NCBI GenBank assembly: GCA_020849655.1
Contig: JADLFU010000122.1
Location: 1 to 51,991 of the forward strand
Length of the DNA: 51,991 nt
Reading direction: 5' to 3'
Source of the DNA: Polyangiaceae bacterium
GTDB lineage: Bacteria; Myxococcota_A; Polyangia; Polyangiales; Polyangiaceae
In this document: positions 8,396-15,545 of the stretch, one piece after another
How positions within the stretch are numbered: position 1 is the stretch's first letter
Layout of the letters: every line of letters starts with the position of its first letter
Notes under the pieces: model-generated
What the model was told of the DNA's origin: nothing
The model's database searches: none
What the model saw: only the letters and a program-made list of their open reading frames with translations
Made by a program: the position numbers and the translations under genes

Positions 8396-8935
8396 GTGAG
8401 CAACGATCAGAACCGAGACAACGATGACGCGCCCTTCGTCGAGGACGGGCGCGCCGAGAAGGCCACCCTCTTCCTGCGCGGCCTGCTGCAGCGCATGGGC
8501 ATGGAGTGCGACGTCGAGCTCGAGGAGCCCAACGAGGACGACGACGAGAGCGACATCTGCCTGCAGATCGAGGGCCCCGACGCGGGCCGCGTGATCGGCA
8601 AGAAGGGCCAGACGCTGACGGCGCTGCAGTACGTGCTCTACCGCGTCGTCAACCGCGCGAACCTGCCGCGCCGGCACGTCACCGTCGACGCCGAGGGCTA
8701 CACCGAGCGCCGCGAGGAGACGCTGGCGTCGATGGCGACGCGCCTCGCGAACCAGGCCATCGCGGACGGCAAGATCATCACGTTCGAGCCGATGAACCCC
8801 CGCGACCGCCGCGTCGTGCACCTCGCGCTGCAGGACATCGAGGGCGTCGTCACCCAGAGCCAGGGCGAGGGCTCCGATCGCCGCGTGCAGATCATCCCCG
8901 TCCGCAAGGATCCAGCGCCCCCCGCGGACGCCTGA
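8396..8935 (+). CDS. jag: Jag/KhpB-type KH-R3H RNA-binding protein
   Basis: 179 aa from a GTG eight bases after a GGAGA ribosome-binding site. A KH domain (about residues 20-100) has the nucleic-acid loop in the form GRVIGKKGQTLTALQYVLYRVVN. An R3H domain (about 115-175) ends in MNPRDRRVVHLALQDIEG, with the Arg-x3-His arrangement. The N-terminal Jag_N domain seen in Firmicutes KhpB is absent, as in many Gram-negative relatives. It sits directly after yidC as in most bacteria. Family members bind RNA and affect translation or cell elongation; the role here is unknown. Confidence 0.9.
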   Translation: MSNDQNRDNDDAPFVEDGRAEKATLFLRGLLQRMGMECDVELEEPNEDDDESDICLQIEGPDAGRVIGKKGQTLTALQYVLYRVVNRANLPRRHVTVDAEGYTERREETLASMATRLANQAIADGKIITFEPMNPRDRRVVHLALQDIEGVVTQSQGEGSDRRVQIIPVRKDPAPPADA

Positions 8936-8961
8936 CCGAAATCCATGCTGAGCGCCTCCCT

Positions 8962-8999
8962 CCCGGCGCGCGCCCTCGTTTGCCGCTCTGCGCGCCGGG
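8962..8999 (+). terminator. 10-bp inverted repeat between jag and tatA
   Basis: CCCGGCGCGC (8962-8971) and its exact complement GCGCGCCGGG (8990-8999) flank an 18-nt loop. It lies 26 bp after the jag stop and 18 bp before the tatA ATG. There is no T-run after the stem (TGATAT follows), so it is a candidate weak terminator or a structure masking the tatA leader. Confidence 0.45.
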
Positions 9000-9017
9000 T
9001 GATATGGAGCCCGGACC

Positions 9018-9203
9018 ATGGGTCGAATCGGTGCTGGTGAAATCGTCGTCCTCGCGCTGATCGCGCTGGTGCTGTTCGGCGCGTCGCGCATCGCCGACAT
9101 CGGCAAGGGCCTCGGCGAGGGCATCCGCAACTTCAAGAAGGCCATCAAGGACGACGACGAGCCGAAGCAGCTCACCGAGAAGACGGACGAGAAGAAGGCG
9201 TGA
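9018..9203 (+). CDS. tatA: Sec-independent translocase protein TatA/TatE
   Basis: 61 aa with TatA layout: a short N-terminal TM helix (residues 8-20, IVVLALIALVLFG), the FG hinge (LFGASRIADIG; the usual Pro after FG is Ala), an amphipathic helix IGKGLGEGIRNFKKAIKDDD and a charged tail. It forms the translocation element for folded, twin-arginine proteins. No tatB or tatC lies beside it. The ATG is the only start giving the family N-terminus. The last 32 bp overlap the 3' end of the convergent LysR gene. Confidence 0.9.
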   Translation: MGRIGAGEIVVLALIALVLFGASRIADIGKGLGEGIRNFKKAIKDDDEPKQLTEKTDEKKA

Positions 9204-10077
9204 GCCACGTCGCCGCCACCTCGCGGAACCTCGCGAGCTTGGGCGGCAGGTGGCGACCCGACGCGTGGACGAAGTAGAGCGACGCGCCTCGCTGCTCCCA
9301 CGCCGGCAAGAGCGGCACGAGCCGGCCCGCGGCGACCTCCCGGGGCACGAGCGCCCGCGGGAGCAGGCCGACGCCGGCGCCCTCCATCACCGCCGCGAGC
9401 ACGAACGAGTAGTCGTCGGCGAGGATGCGCCCCGCGACGTCCACCGCGAGATCGCCGTCGGGGCCCGTGAGGTGCCACCGCGCGCCGTGCGGGCGAAACA
9501 GCACGGCGTCGTGGCGGCAGAGATCGCGCGGGTGCCTCGGGCGGTCGCGCCCCTCGAGGTAGCTGGGCGCGGCGAACACGCACGCCTCGAGCGTCGTCAG
9601 CTTGCGCGCGATGAGCGACGAGCCGCGCAGCCGCGCGGTCGCGCGGAGGGCCACGTCGAACCCCTCGGCGACGAGATCGACGGCGCGGTTCGTCAGGCAG
9701 AGCTCGACCTCGACCTCCGGGTAGCGACGCGTGTAGTCGAGCACGACCGGCGAGAGGAGCTGCGCGCCGAGGTCCGCGGGGGCGGTCACGCGGAGGCGCC
9801 CTCGCGGCTCGCCGCGCGCCCCCGCCATCGCGCGGCCCGCCTCCGACAGCGCGGCCAGCGGCCCGGAGATCCGCGCGTACAGCTCGCGCCCCTCGCTCGT
9901 GACCCTCATCGCGCGCGACGTGCGGTGCAGGAGCGCGGCGCCCACGCTCGCCTCGAGCCTCGAGACGGCGCGGCTCGCGGTCGACGTGGGCACGCCGAGC
10001 TCGCGGGCCGCCGCGGCGAAGCTCCCGCGCTCGACGATGCGCGCGAACAGCGACAGATCGTCGAGGTCGAGCGCCAA
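9172..10077 (-). CDS. LysR-family transcriptional regulator
   Basis: 301 aa, full length for the family. The N-terminal winged helix-turn-helix (residues 1-60) shows the LysR signature LSLFARIVERGSFAAAARE followed by STASRAVSRLEASVGAALLHR. A substrate-binding domain (about 90-295) follows, with the LRVTAPADLGAQLL start and GAGVGLLPRALVPREVAAGRL near the C-terminus, close to the DsdC/CrgA-like subgroup. It lies 15 bp downstream of the yceI-like gene on the same strand, so both probably share the control region at 10636-10920. The effector is unknown. Confidence 0.92.
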   Translation of the reverse strand: MALDLDDLSLFARIVERGSFAAAARELGVPTSTASRAVSRLEASVGAALLHRTSRAMRVTSEGRELYARISGPLAALSEAGRAMAGARGEPRGRLRVTAPADLGAQLLSPVVLDYTRRYPEVEVELCLTNRAVDLVAEGFDVALRATARLRGSSLIARKLTTLEACVFAAPSYLEGRDRPRHPRDLCRHDAVLFRPHGARWHLTGPDGDLAVDVAGRILADDYSFVLAAVMEGAGVGLLPRALVPREVAAGRLVPLLPAWEQRGASLYFVHASGRHLPPKLARFREVAATWLTPSSRPSSR

Positions 10078-10092
10078 CGGGCCGAGTCTAGC

Positions 10093-10635
10093 TCACGCCT
10101 TCTGCTTCACGAGCGAGACGTCGATCGAGATCTTCACGTCGTCGCCGACGAGCACGCCGCCCGCCTCGAGCGCGGTGTTCCACGTGATGCCGAACTCGCT
10201 GCGCTTGATCGTCGCGGTGGCCGACGCGCCGACGCGCTGGTTGCCCCACGGATCGGCGTGCGCCGCCGTCGGCCCGTCGACCGCGAGGGTGATCTTCCTC
10301 GTGACGCCCTTGATGGTGAGGTCCCCGTCGACCGCGAGGCCGTCGCCCGCGCGCCGCACCGCCGTCGAGCGGAAGGTCATCTTCGGGTGCGTCTCGGTGT
10401 CGAAGAAGTCCGCGCTGCGCAGGTGCGCGTCGCGCTTCGCGTCGCGGGTGTCGATCGAGGCGAGCTCGATGTCGACCTCGACGGACGCTCGCTCGGGGGC
10501 GTCGGCCGAGAACCGCGCGGCGCCGGAGAAGCGCTCGAACTCGCCCTTCACGTTGCTGATCATCATGTGGCGCACGCTGAAGCTCACGCTGCTGTGCGAG
10601 GTGTCGATGGCCCAGGTGGTGTCTTGGTCGGACAT
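10093..10635 (-). CDS. YceI-family lipid-binding-like protein
   Basis: 180 aa, starting MSDQDTTWAIDTSHSSVSFS, the usual YceI beginning. Other family blocks are VRHMMISNVKGEFERFSG, ASIDTRDAKRDAHLRSADFF and a C-terminal SEFGITWNTALEAGGVLVGD. YceI proteins are lipocalin-like barrels that bind isoprenoid or amide lipids; many are exported, but this one has no signal peptide and looks cytoplasmic. An upstream in-frame ATG exists 33 codons earlier but gives no family-like sequence. It is the first gene of a pair with the LysR regulator. Confidence 0.9.
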   Translation of the reverse strand: MSDQDTTWAIDTSHSSVSFSVRHMMISNVKGEFERFSGAARFSADAPERASVEVDIELASIDTRDAKRDAHLRSADFFDTETHPKMTFRSTAVRRAGDGLAVDGDLTIKGVTRKITLAVDGPTAAHADPWGNQRVGASATATIKRSEFGITWNTALEAGGVLVGDDVKISIDVSLVKQKA

Positions 10636-10920
10636 GGTGGACCCATGGATGCGCTCGGCCCGAGGTGGGCGCCAGGGGCTCACGTCGCAAGACACCGTTG
10701 CGCCAGCGCAACGATCGCCCGCGCGCCCGCCCACGCGTCATCGCCCGTGTTCGGAGCGTCGCAGAGGGCGTCGATTGGTGGTGGGCCCAGCGGTCGGCGC
10801 GCGCCCGCGACACGTCGTTGCGACGTCGCAACCACGGGGGCCGAGCCCGCGAGGGGCGGCGTACGTGGTTCTCGCTTGACACGCCGGGCGGCGCTCTGCG
10901 ATACAGCCGCCCCTGTCCTT
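10636..10920. promoter_or_regulatory. Control region between yceI and tRNA-Arg with clustered TTGCG/CGCAA half-sites
   Basis: 285 bp without a convincing gene. It holds two palindromes, CGTTGCGC-CA-GCGCAACG at 10696-10713 and GTTGCGACGTCGCAAC at 10817-10832, plus an isolated CGCAA at 10686-10690. That makes five TTGCG/CGCAA half-sites in 150 bp, and the palindrome centres are 120 bp apart. The right end holds the tRNA promoter. Likely operators for the LysR or another regulator; which protein binds is inference. Confidence 0.5.
10876..10905 (+). promoter_or_regulatory. Sigma70-type promoter of tRNA-Arg
   Basis: Perfect -35 TTGACA (10876-10881), 18-nt spacer, -10 GATACA (10900-10905); a start near 10912 would place the tRNA 5' end after a leader of about 9 nt. 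It is one of the clearest vegetative promoters in the window. Confidence 0.65.
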
Positions 10921-10997
10921 GCGCCCATAGCTCAGCTGGATAGAGCACTGGTCTACGGAACCAGTTGTCGGAAGTTCGAATCTTCCTGGGCGCGCCA
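10921..10997 (+). tRNA. tRNA-Arg (anticodon ACG)
   Basis: Complete 77-nt cloverleaf: acceptor arms GCGCCCA and TGGGCGC, D-stem GCTC/GAGC, anticodon stem CTGGT/ACCAG around the loop CTACGGA, T-stem GGAAG/CTTCC with TTCGAAT loop, discriminator G and encoded CCA. Anticodon ACG reads CGU/CGC/CGA once A34 is deaminated to inosine by TadA, whose gene is 3.1 kb downstream. No integrase or repeated 3' end suggests use as an attachment site. Confidence 0.95.
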
Positions 10998-11113
10998 GCT
11001 GCCTCCGTGACACCGCTCCCACGTGGCAGCCTCCGGAGCCGCTGTCGCCCACGGCGCGAGTCCCGCGTTGCTGACAGCCTTCGCCGCGTCGCGGTAGGCT
11101 GGCCGACGCCCAG

Positions 11114-12382
11114 ATGACGCGCCCGCTCGGATCGACCCTCGCGACGCTGCTGCTCCTCGTGTCCGCCTGTGGCGGGGGAGCCGACTCCACCGAGACGCCC
11201 GCGCCCGCAGCCTCGGCGGGGAGCGGCGGCTCGAGCGCGGCCGGCGCGGGAGGCGCGGCGCCGGCAGGCGCGGGCGGCTCGGCGACCGCCGGCACCTCAG
11301 GCAAGGCGGGCGCGGCGACGGCGGGAGCGAGCGGCGCGGCGGGCAAGGCGGGCGCAGCGAACGCGGGCGCGGCGGGCAAGGCGGGCGCAGCGAACGCGGG
11401 CGCGGGCGGCGCGGCGGGCAAGGGGGCCGCGGCGACGGCGGGCGCGGCAGGCAAGGCGGGCGCCGCGAGCGGGGGCGCGTGCGGCTGTCTGCTGGGCGAC
11501 GGCCCGTACTGCGGCGCGCGCGCGAAGGCGGAGGCGGCGGCCGCGGGGTGCGAGATCGACGCGCTCGCCGGCCACGGCGGCGATCTCCTGAAGTGCGACG
11601 GCGGCGCGTGGTCCGTGCTCGAGGACTGCGCGGGCGCGTGCAAGTACGCCGCGGGCTCGAGCAAGCTCGACGACGCGTGCGAGCTGCCGGTCTGCGACTG
11701 CTTCGTGAAGGTCGCGTGGTGCGGCTCCGGCGTGGCGAAGGAGGCCGCGAAGATGGGGTGTCGCGTGCCGCTGCTGCCGGCCCACGACGGCGACATCCTG
11801 CACTGCCCCGGCGGCGCCTGGGCGGTGAAGGAGGACTGCGACAGCGGGTGCGTCGAGGCGCCGAGCGGGACGCCCGACTCGTGCAAGGGCTCGTCGGACT
11901 ACCACGCGCCGTTCGCGTGCGGCACGACGCGCACCTGCTCCAACGGCAACCACACGTCCCTGCACGACGGCAAGGATGAGTACGCGTACGACTTCGGCAT
12001 GCCGATCGGGACGTCCGTGCGCGCGATGCGGGGCGGCACGGTGCTCGCCGTCCGCTACGTGTCGAAGCCCGGCAGCCCCTGCTACGACGGGGGCGGCGCG
12101 TCGTGCGCGAACTACGCGAACACCGTCGAGGTGCGCCACCCGGACGGCACCGTCGCGCTCTACATGCACCTGTCGACCCCCACCGTCTCGAAGGGCGAGA
12201 CCGTGAAGGCCGGCGACGAGATCGGCAAGTCTGGCAACTCCGGGTACAGCACCGGGCCTCACTTGCACGTGCAGATCCAGGGCGCGTGCGGCATCTGGTG
12301 GTGCCAGTCGGTGCCGTTCACGTTCGCCGAGGACGAGACCGTCTCGGCCGGCACGGCCGTGAAATCCGGGAACTGCCCCTGA
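11114..12382 (+). CDS. M23-family metallopeptidase lipoprotein with Ala/Gly repeat linker
   Basis: 422 aa. Signal peptide with lipobox LVSAC (Cys19), then about 90 residues of Ala/Gly/Lys low-complexity linker, including two perfect copies of the 11-residue unit AAGKAGAANAG. Next come two tandem Cys-rich modules of about 60 residues (about 125-190 and 190-262), alike in C-G/D-C, YC/WC, GC, H-x-GD-x-L-x-C and EDC positions. The C-terminal domain (about 285-400) is M23/LytM: Zn ligand set from HDGKDEYAYDFGMPIGT, LYMHLS and HLHVQ, all present, so it should be an active endopeptidase. Probably anchored on the cell surface and acting on peptidoglycan; the target is not known. Confidence 0.88.
   Translation: MTRPLGSTLATLLLLVSACGGGADSTETPAPAASAGSGGSSAAGAGGAAPAGAGGSATAGTSGKAGAATAGASGAAGKAGAANAGAAGKAGAANAGAGGAAGKGAAATAGAAGKAGAASGGACGCLLGDGPYCGARAKAEAAAAGCEIDALAGHGGDLLKCDGGAWSVLEDCAGACKYAAGSSKLDDACELPVCDCFVKVAWCGSGVAKEAAKMGCRVPLLPAHDGDILHCPGGAWAVKEDCDSGCVEAPSGTPDSCKGSSDYHAPFACGTTRTCSNGNHTSLHDGKDEYAYDFGMPIGTSVRAMRGGTVLAVRYVSKPGSPCYDGGGASCANYANTVEVRHPDGTVALYMHLSTPTVSKGETVKAGDEIGKSGNSGYSTGPHLHVQIQGACGIWWCQSVPFTFAEDETVSAGTAVKSGNCP
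11336..11401 (+). repeat. Perfect 33-bp tandem duplication in the M23 linker
   Basis: Two adjacent identical 33-bp units (11336-11368, 11369-11401), each coding AAGKAGAANAG, inside a longer degenerate Ala/Gly/Lys repeat (about 11300-11475). Unit length is a multiple of three, so copy number can vary without a frameshift. Confidence 0.85.
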
Positions 12383-12412
12383 CGGCCGTGGTAGAAGCGC
12401 GGGGCCTCGCGA

Positions 12413-14080
12413 ATGCAGCCAGACCCGCGACCGAAGCTCCAGAGGCCCGGCGAGGAGCTCGTCGGCACGGTCCTCCGTGGCAAGTGGCACGTCGACGCCG
12501 TGCTCGGCACGGGCGGCATGGCCACGGTCGTCTCCGCGACGCACAAGATCAACGGGCGGCGCGTCGCGCTGAAGCTCCTGCACCGCGTGTTCGCCGGCGA
12601 TCCCGCGGCGCGCGAGCGGTTCTTGCGCGAGTCGTACCTCGGCAACAAGGTGCCTCACCGCGGGCGCGTCGAGGTGTTCGACGACGACGTGACCGACGAG
12701 GGCGTCCCGTTCCTCGTGATGGGGCTGCTCGAGGGCGAGACGATCGCGCAGCTGCAACGGCGGCTCGGCAAGCGCCTGCCGATGGAGCTCGCGCTCGATC
12801 TCGCGGAGCAGCTGCTCGACGTGCTCGCGTCGTGCCACGAGCACGCCGTGCTGCACCTCGATCTGAAGCCCGCGAACGTCCTCGTGACGCCCGACGGCGT
12901 CGTGAAGCTGCTCGACTTCGGCGTCGCGCAGCTCCGGGACGACGAGGACGAGGCGCGCGCGGGGATGGCCCTCGGGACGCCGTCGTTCATGTCGCCCGAG
13001 CAGGCGCGCGGCGAGGCCGACAAGCTCGACGGGCGCGCGGACATCTTCTCCGTGGGCGCGATGCTCTACTTCATGCTGTCCGGTGTGCGGCTCTACAAGG
13101 GGCTCGACACCGACGAGGCGATGAACCGCTCGGCGTCCTGCCAGGCGCCGTCGCTCGCGGAGATCGCGGCCGATCTGCCCCGTCCGGTGGTCGCGATCGT
13201 CGATCGCGCGCTCGCGTTCGAGCGGGAGCGGCGCTTCTCGTCGGCCGCGGAGATGCGCGCGGCGGTGCTCGCGATCCTCTCCACGCTGCGCGCCCGCGCG
13301 TCCGGGCGCACGCCCGTCCCGCCGGCGCCGGTCGCGTCGGCGGCGGCCACGCTCCAGGGCGACGGGCAGCAGGCGGCGGTCGCGGCGCCCCGCGAGGCGG
13401 CGGCGTTCTCCGGTGATCTGTCGCGCTCGCCGCTGCCGCACCTGCTGATCAACCTCCTGCAGCGGGGGATGACCGGCGCGCTGTCGCTCGTCGAGGGCTC
13501 AGGGGCGCGGCACTGGATCTGCTTCGTCGAGGGCGCAGCGCACAAACTTCACAGCTCCGCCACCCGCGACGGCGCGCCGCTGCTCCTGCGCATCGCCGCG
13601 CTCGGGGGGCTGCCGCCGGAGACGCGGTACGAGTTCTTCACGGATCACGACGCGCTGCCCGGCGCGACGCCGCTGCCGACGGAGCCGCTCGCCGTGATCT
13701 TCCGCGCGATCATCGCGTGGCGCGATCCGGCGCGGAAGTCCGAGTCGCTGAAGCGCCTCGGCGAGCTGCCGCTCGCGCTGCACCCGGCGGCCGCCGTCGC
13801 GCGGTTCGGCCTCTCCGCGCGCGAGCGCGCGACGCTCGCCGCGGCGCTCGACCGGCGCCTGTCGTACCCCGAGGCGAGCCGCTCGACCGACGATCCCGAC
13901 ACGTTGCGCGACGTGCTCTACACGCTCGCGTTGATGCGGCACCTCGACCTCGGCCCCGCGCACTGGCCGTTCGGCGTCGCGCGCCCGGCGTCCGACCCTC
14001 CCGCGTCCCGCCAGCGCCCGACCGACGGGCGCGCGCCCTCGCCCGGCGTGACGCCGTCGCGATCGCGGCCAGGGCAGTAG
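12413..14080 (+). CDS. Ser/Thr protein kinase with C-terminal DUF4388-like domain
   Basis: 555 aa. Kinase domain at about 24-290: glycine loop GTGGMATV (32-39), Lys54 in VALKLL, catalytic loop HLDLKPANV (148-156) where the usual Arg of HRD is Leu, and DFG at 168-170, APE-like MSPEQARG. Catalytic Asp, Lys and Mg ligands are all present. After a Pro/Ala linker, residues about 325-500 start FSGDLSRSPLPHLLINLLQRG and include GALSLVEGSGARHWICFVEG, the pattern of DUF4388/PATAN domains found C-terminal in myxobacterial signalling proteins. There is no membrane helix, so it is cytoplasmic. tadA starts 2 bp after the stop. Confidence 0.9.
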   Translation: MQPDPRPKLQRPGEELVGTVLRGKWHVDAVLGTGGMATVVSATHKINGRRVALKLLHRVFAGDPAARERFLRESYLGNKVPHRGRVEVFDDDVTDEGVPFLVMGLLEGETIAQLQRRLGKRLPMELALDLAEQLLDVLASCHEHAVLHLDLKPANVLVTPDGVVKLLDFGVAQLRDDEDEARAGMALGTPSFMSPEQARGEADKLDGRADIFSVGAMLYFMLSGVRLYKGLDTDEAMNRSASCQAPSLAEIAADLPRPVVAIVDRALAFERERRFSSAAEMRAAVLAILSTLRARASGRTPVPPAPVASAAATLQGDGQQAAVAAPREAAAFSGDLSRSPLPHLLINLLQRGMTGALSLVEGSGARHWICFVEGAAHKLHSSATRDGAPLLLRIAALGGLPPETRYEFFTDHDALPGATPLPTEPLAVIFRAIIAWRDPARKSESLKRLGELPLALHPAAAVARFGLSARERATLAAALDRRLSYPEASRSTDDPDTLRDVLYTLALMRHLDLGPAHWPFGVARPASDPPASRQRPTDGRAPSPGVTPSRSRPGQ

Positions 14081-14082
14081 CG

Positions 14083-14559
14083 GTGCCGTCCGCGGACGGG
14101 TGGCTCGTCGAGGCCGCGCTCGCGCTCGAGGAGGCGGACGCGGCAGCGGCTCACGGCGACGTGCCGGTGGGCGCCGTCGTCGTCGACGCGGACGGCGCGT
14201 TGCTCGGCCGGGGCCACAACCGTCGAGAGATCGACCGAGACCCGACCGCGCACGCGGAGCTCGTCGCCTTGCGCGCCGCCGCCGCCGTCCGCGGGAGCTG
14301 GCGCCTCTCCGGCGCGACGCTCGTCGTCACGCTCGAGCCGTGCGCGATGTGCGCGGGCGCGCTCGTCAACGCGCGCGTGTCGCGCGTGGTGTTCGGCGCG
14401 CGAGATCCGAAGGCCGGCGCGGTGCGCTCGCTGTTCCGCGTCGCCGACGACGCGCGGCTCAACCACCGCCTCGAGATCGTCGAGGGTGTCCGCGCCGATG
14501 AAGCGGCCGCGCGGCTGCGCGCGTTCTTCGGGGCCCTGCGCGCCGCCGGCGAGAAGTGA
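14083..14559 (+). CDS. tadA: tRNA-specific adenosine deaminase
   Basis: 158 aa from a GTG just after the kinase stop. Deaminase motifs are complete: HAE at residues 57-59 (Zn ligand and proton-shuttle Glu) and PCAMC at 86-90 (two Zn Cys), with DVPVGAVVV at the start of the fold and the TadA-typical VFGARDPKAGAV after it. It converts A34 to inosine in tRNA-Arg(ACG), letting one tRNA read CGU, CGC and CGA. The only likely substrate gene is present in this window at 10921. A cytosine deaminase is less likely because of the HAEL / PCAMC spacing and the ARDPKAGA block. Confidence 0.92.
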   Translation: MPSADGWLVEAALALEEADAAAAHGDVPVGAVVVDADGALLGRGHNRREIDRDPTAHAELVALRAAAAVRGSWRLSGATLVVTLEPCAMCAGALVNARVSRVVFGARDPKAGAVRSLFRVADDARLNHRLEIVEGVRADEAAARLRAFFGALRAAGEK

Positions 14560-14573
14560 GGTATGCCTCGCGG

Positions 14574-15545
14574 ATGAAGCACGTCCGCCTCGGTCGCACC
14601 GCCCTCAAGGTCAGCCGCCTGTGCCTCGGCACGATGAACTTCGGCCCGCACACGACGGAGGAGGACTCGTGGGCGATCATGGACGCCGCGCTCGACGCGC
14701 AGATCAATTTCTTCGACACCGCGGACATCTACGGCTGGAAGCGCGGCGAGGGGATCACCGAGAACATCGTGGGCCGCTGGCTCGCGCAGGGCGGCGGCCG
14801 CCGCGAGAAGGTCGTGCTCGCGACGAAGGTGTACGGGCCGATGGGCGACTGGCCCAACCAGTCGCGCCTGTCGGCGAGGCACATCCGGGAGGCGTGCGAG
14901 GCGTCGCTGCGGCGCCTGCGCACCGATCACCTCGATCTCTATCAGATGCACCACATCGACCGCGACGCGCCGTGGGACGAGGTGTGGCAGGCGATGGAGA
15001 TCCTCGTCCGTGACGGCAAGGTGCTCTACGTCGGCTCGTCGAACTTCGCCGGGTGGCACGTCGCGGCCGCGCAGGAGGCCGCGCGCGCGAGGCATTTCCT
15101 CGGGCTCGTGTCCGAGCAGAGCCTGTACAACCTGATCGATCGCACGGTCGAGCTCGAGGTGCTCCCGGCGTGCCAGGCGTACGGGCTCGGCGTGCTGCCG
15201 TGGGGGCCGCTGAAGGGGGGCGTGCTCGGCGGCGCGCTGTCGCGCGAGAAGGCGGGGCGCGTCGCCGGCGACATGCAGCAGCGCACCATCGAGCGACACC
15301 GCGACGCGCTCGGTCGCTACGAGGGCTTCTGCGCCGAGCGCGGGTGGGCGCCGGGCGAGGTGGCGCTCGCGTGGGTGCTGGCGAACCCGGCCGTGACCGC
15401 GCCGATCATCGGGCCGCGGACCAAGGCGCACCTCTCCTCCGCGCTCGCCGCCCTCGACCTCACGCTCGGCGAGGCGGAGCTGAAGGCGCTCGACGAGCTG
15501 TTCCCTGGGCCTGGCGGGCCCGCGCCCGAGGCCTACGCCTGGTGA
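14574..15545 (+). CDS. Aldo/keto reductase
   Basis: 323 aa from ATG (MKHVRLGRTALKVSRLCLGT, the classic start); an upstream GTG overlapping the tadA stop adds six residues. TIM-barrel AKR motifs: catalytic Asp/Tyr in FFDTADIYG, Lys in VLATKVYG, His in DLYQMHHID, the VRDGKVLYVGSSNFAGW strand, and a C-terminal NADPH-binding part TAPIIGPRTKAHL. It looks like the YghZ/Tas-type general oxidoreductases; substrate unknown. Its last 86 bp overlap the convergent secreted-protein gene. Confidence 0.92.
   Translation: MKHVRLGRTALKVSRLCLGTMNFGPHTTEEDSWAIMDAALDAQINFFDTADIYGWKRGEGITENIVGRWLAQGGGRREKVVLATKVYGPMGDWPNQSRLSARHIREACEASLRRLRTDHLDLYQMHHIDRDAPWDEVWQAMEILVRDGKVLYVGSSNFAGWHVAAAQEAARARHFLGLVSEQSLYNLIDRTVELEVLPACQAYGLGVLPWGPLKGGVLGGALSREKAGRVAGDMQQRTIERHRDALGRYEGFCAERGWAPGEVALAWVLANPAVTAPIIGPRTKAHLSSALAALDLTLGEAELKALDELFPGPGGPAPEAYAW

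Noticed and set aside
10998-11050. Terminator after the tRNA (GCTGCC ... GGCAGC)
   Set aside because: Only 6 bp of stem with a 21-nt loop and no T-run; too weak to call.
10921-11113. tRNA-Arg as an integration site
   Set aside because: No integrase, no duplicated tRNA 3' end, and normal composition downstream.
11300-11475. Repeats that could suggest a CRISPR array
   Set aside because: They are in-frame coding tandem repeats without unique spacers, inside the M23 gene.
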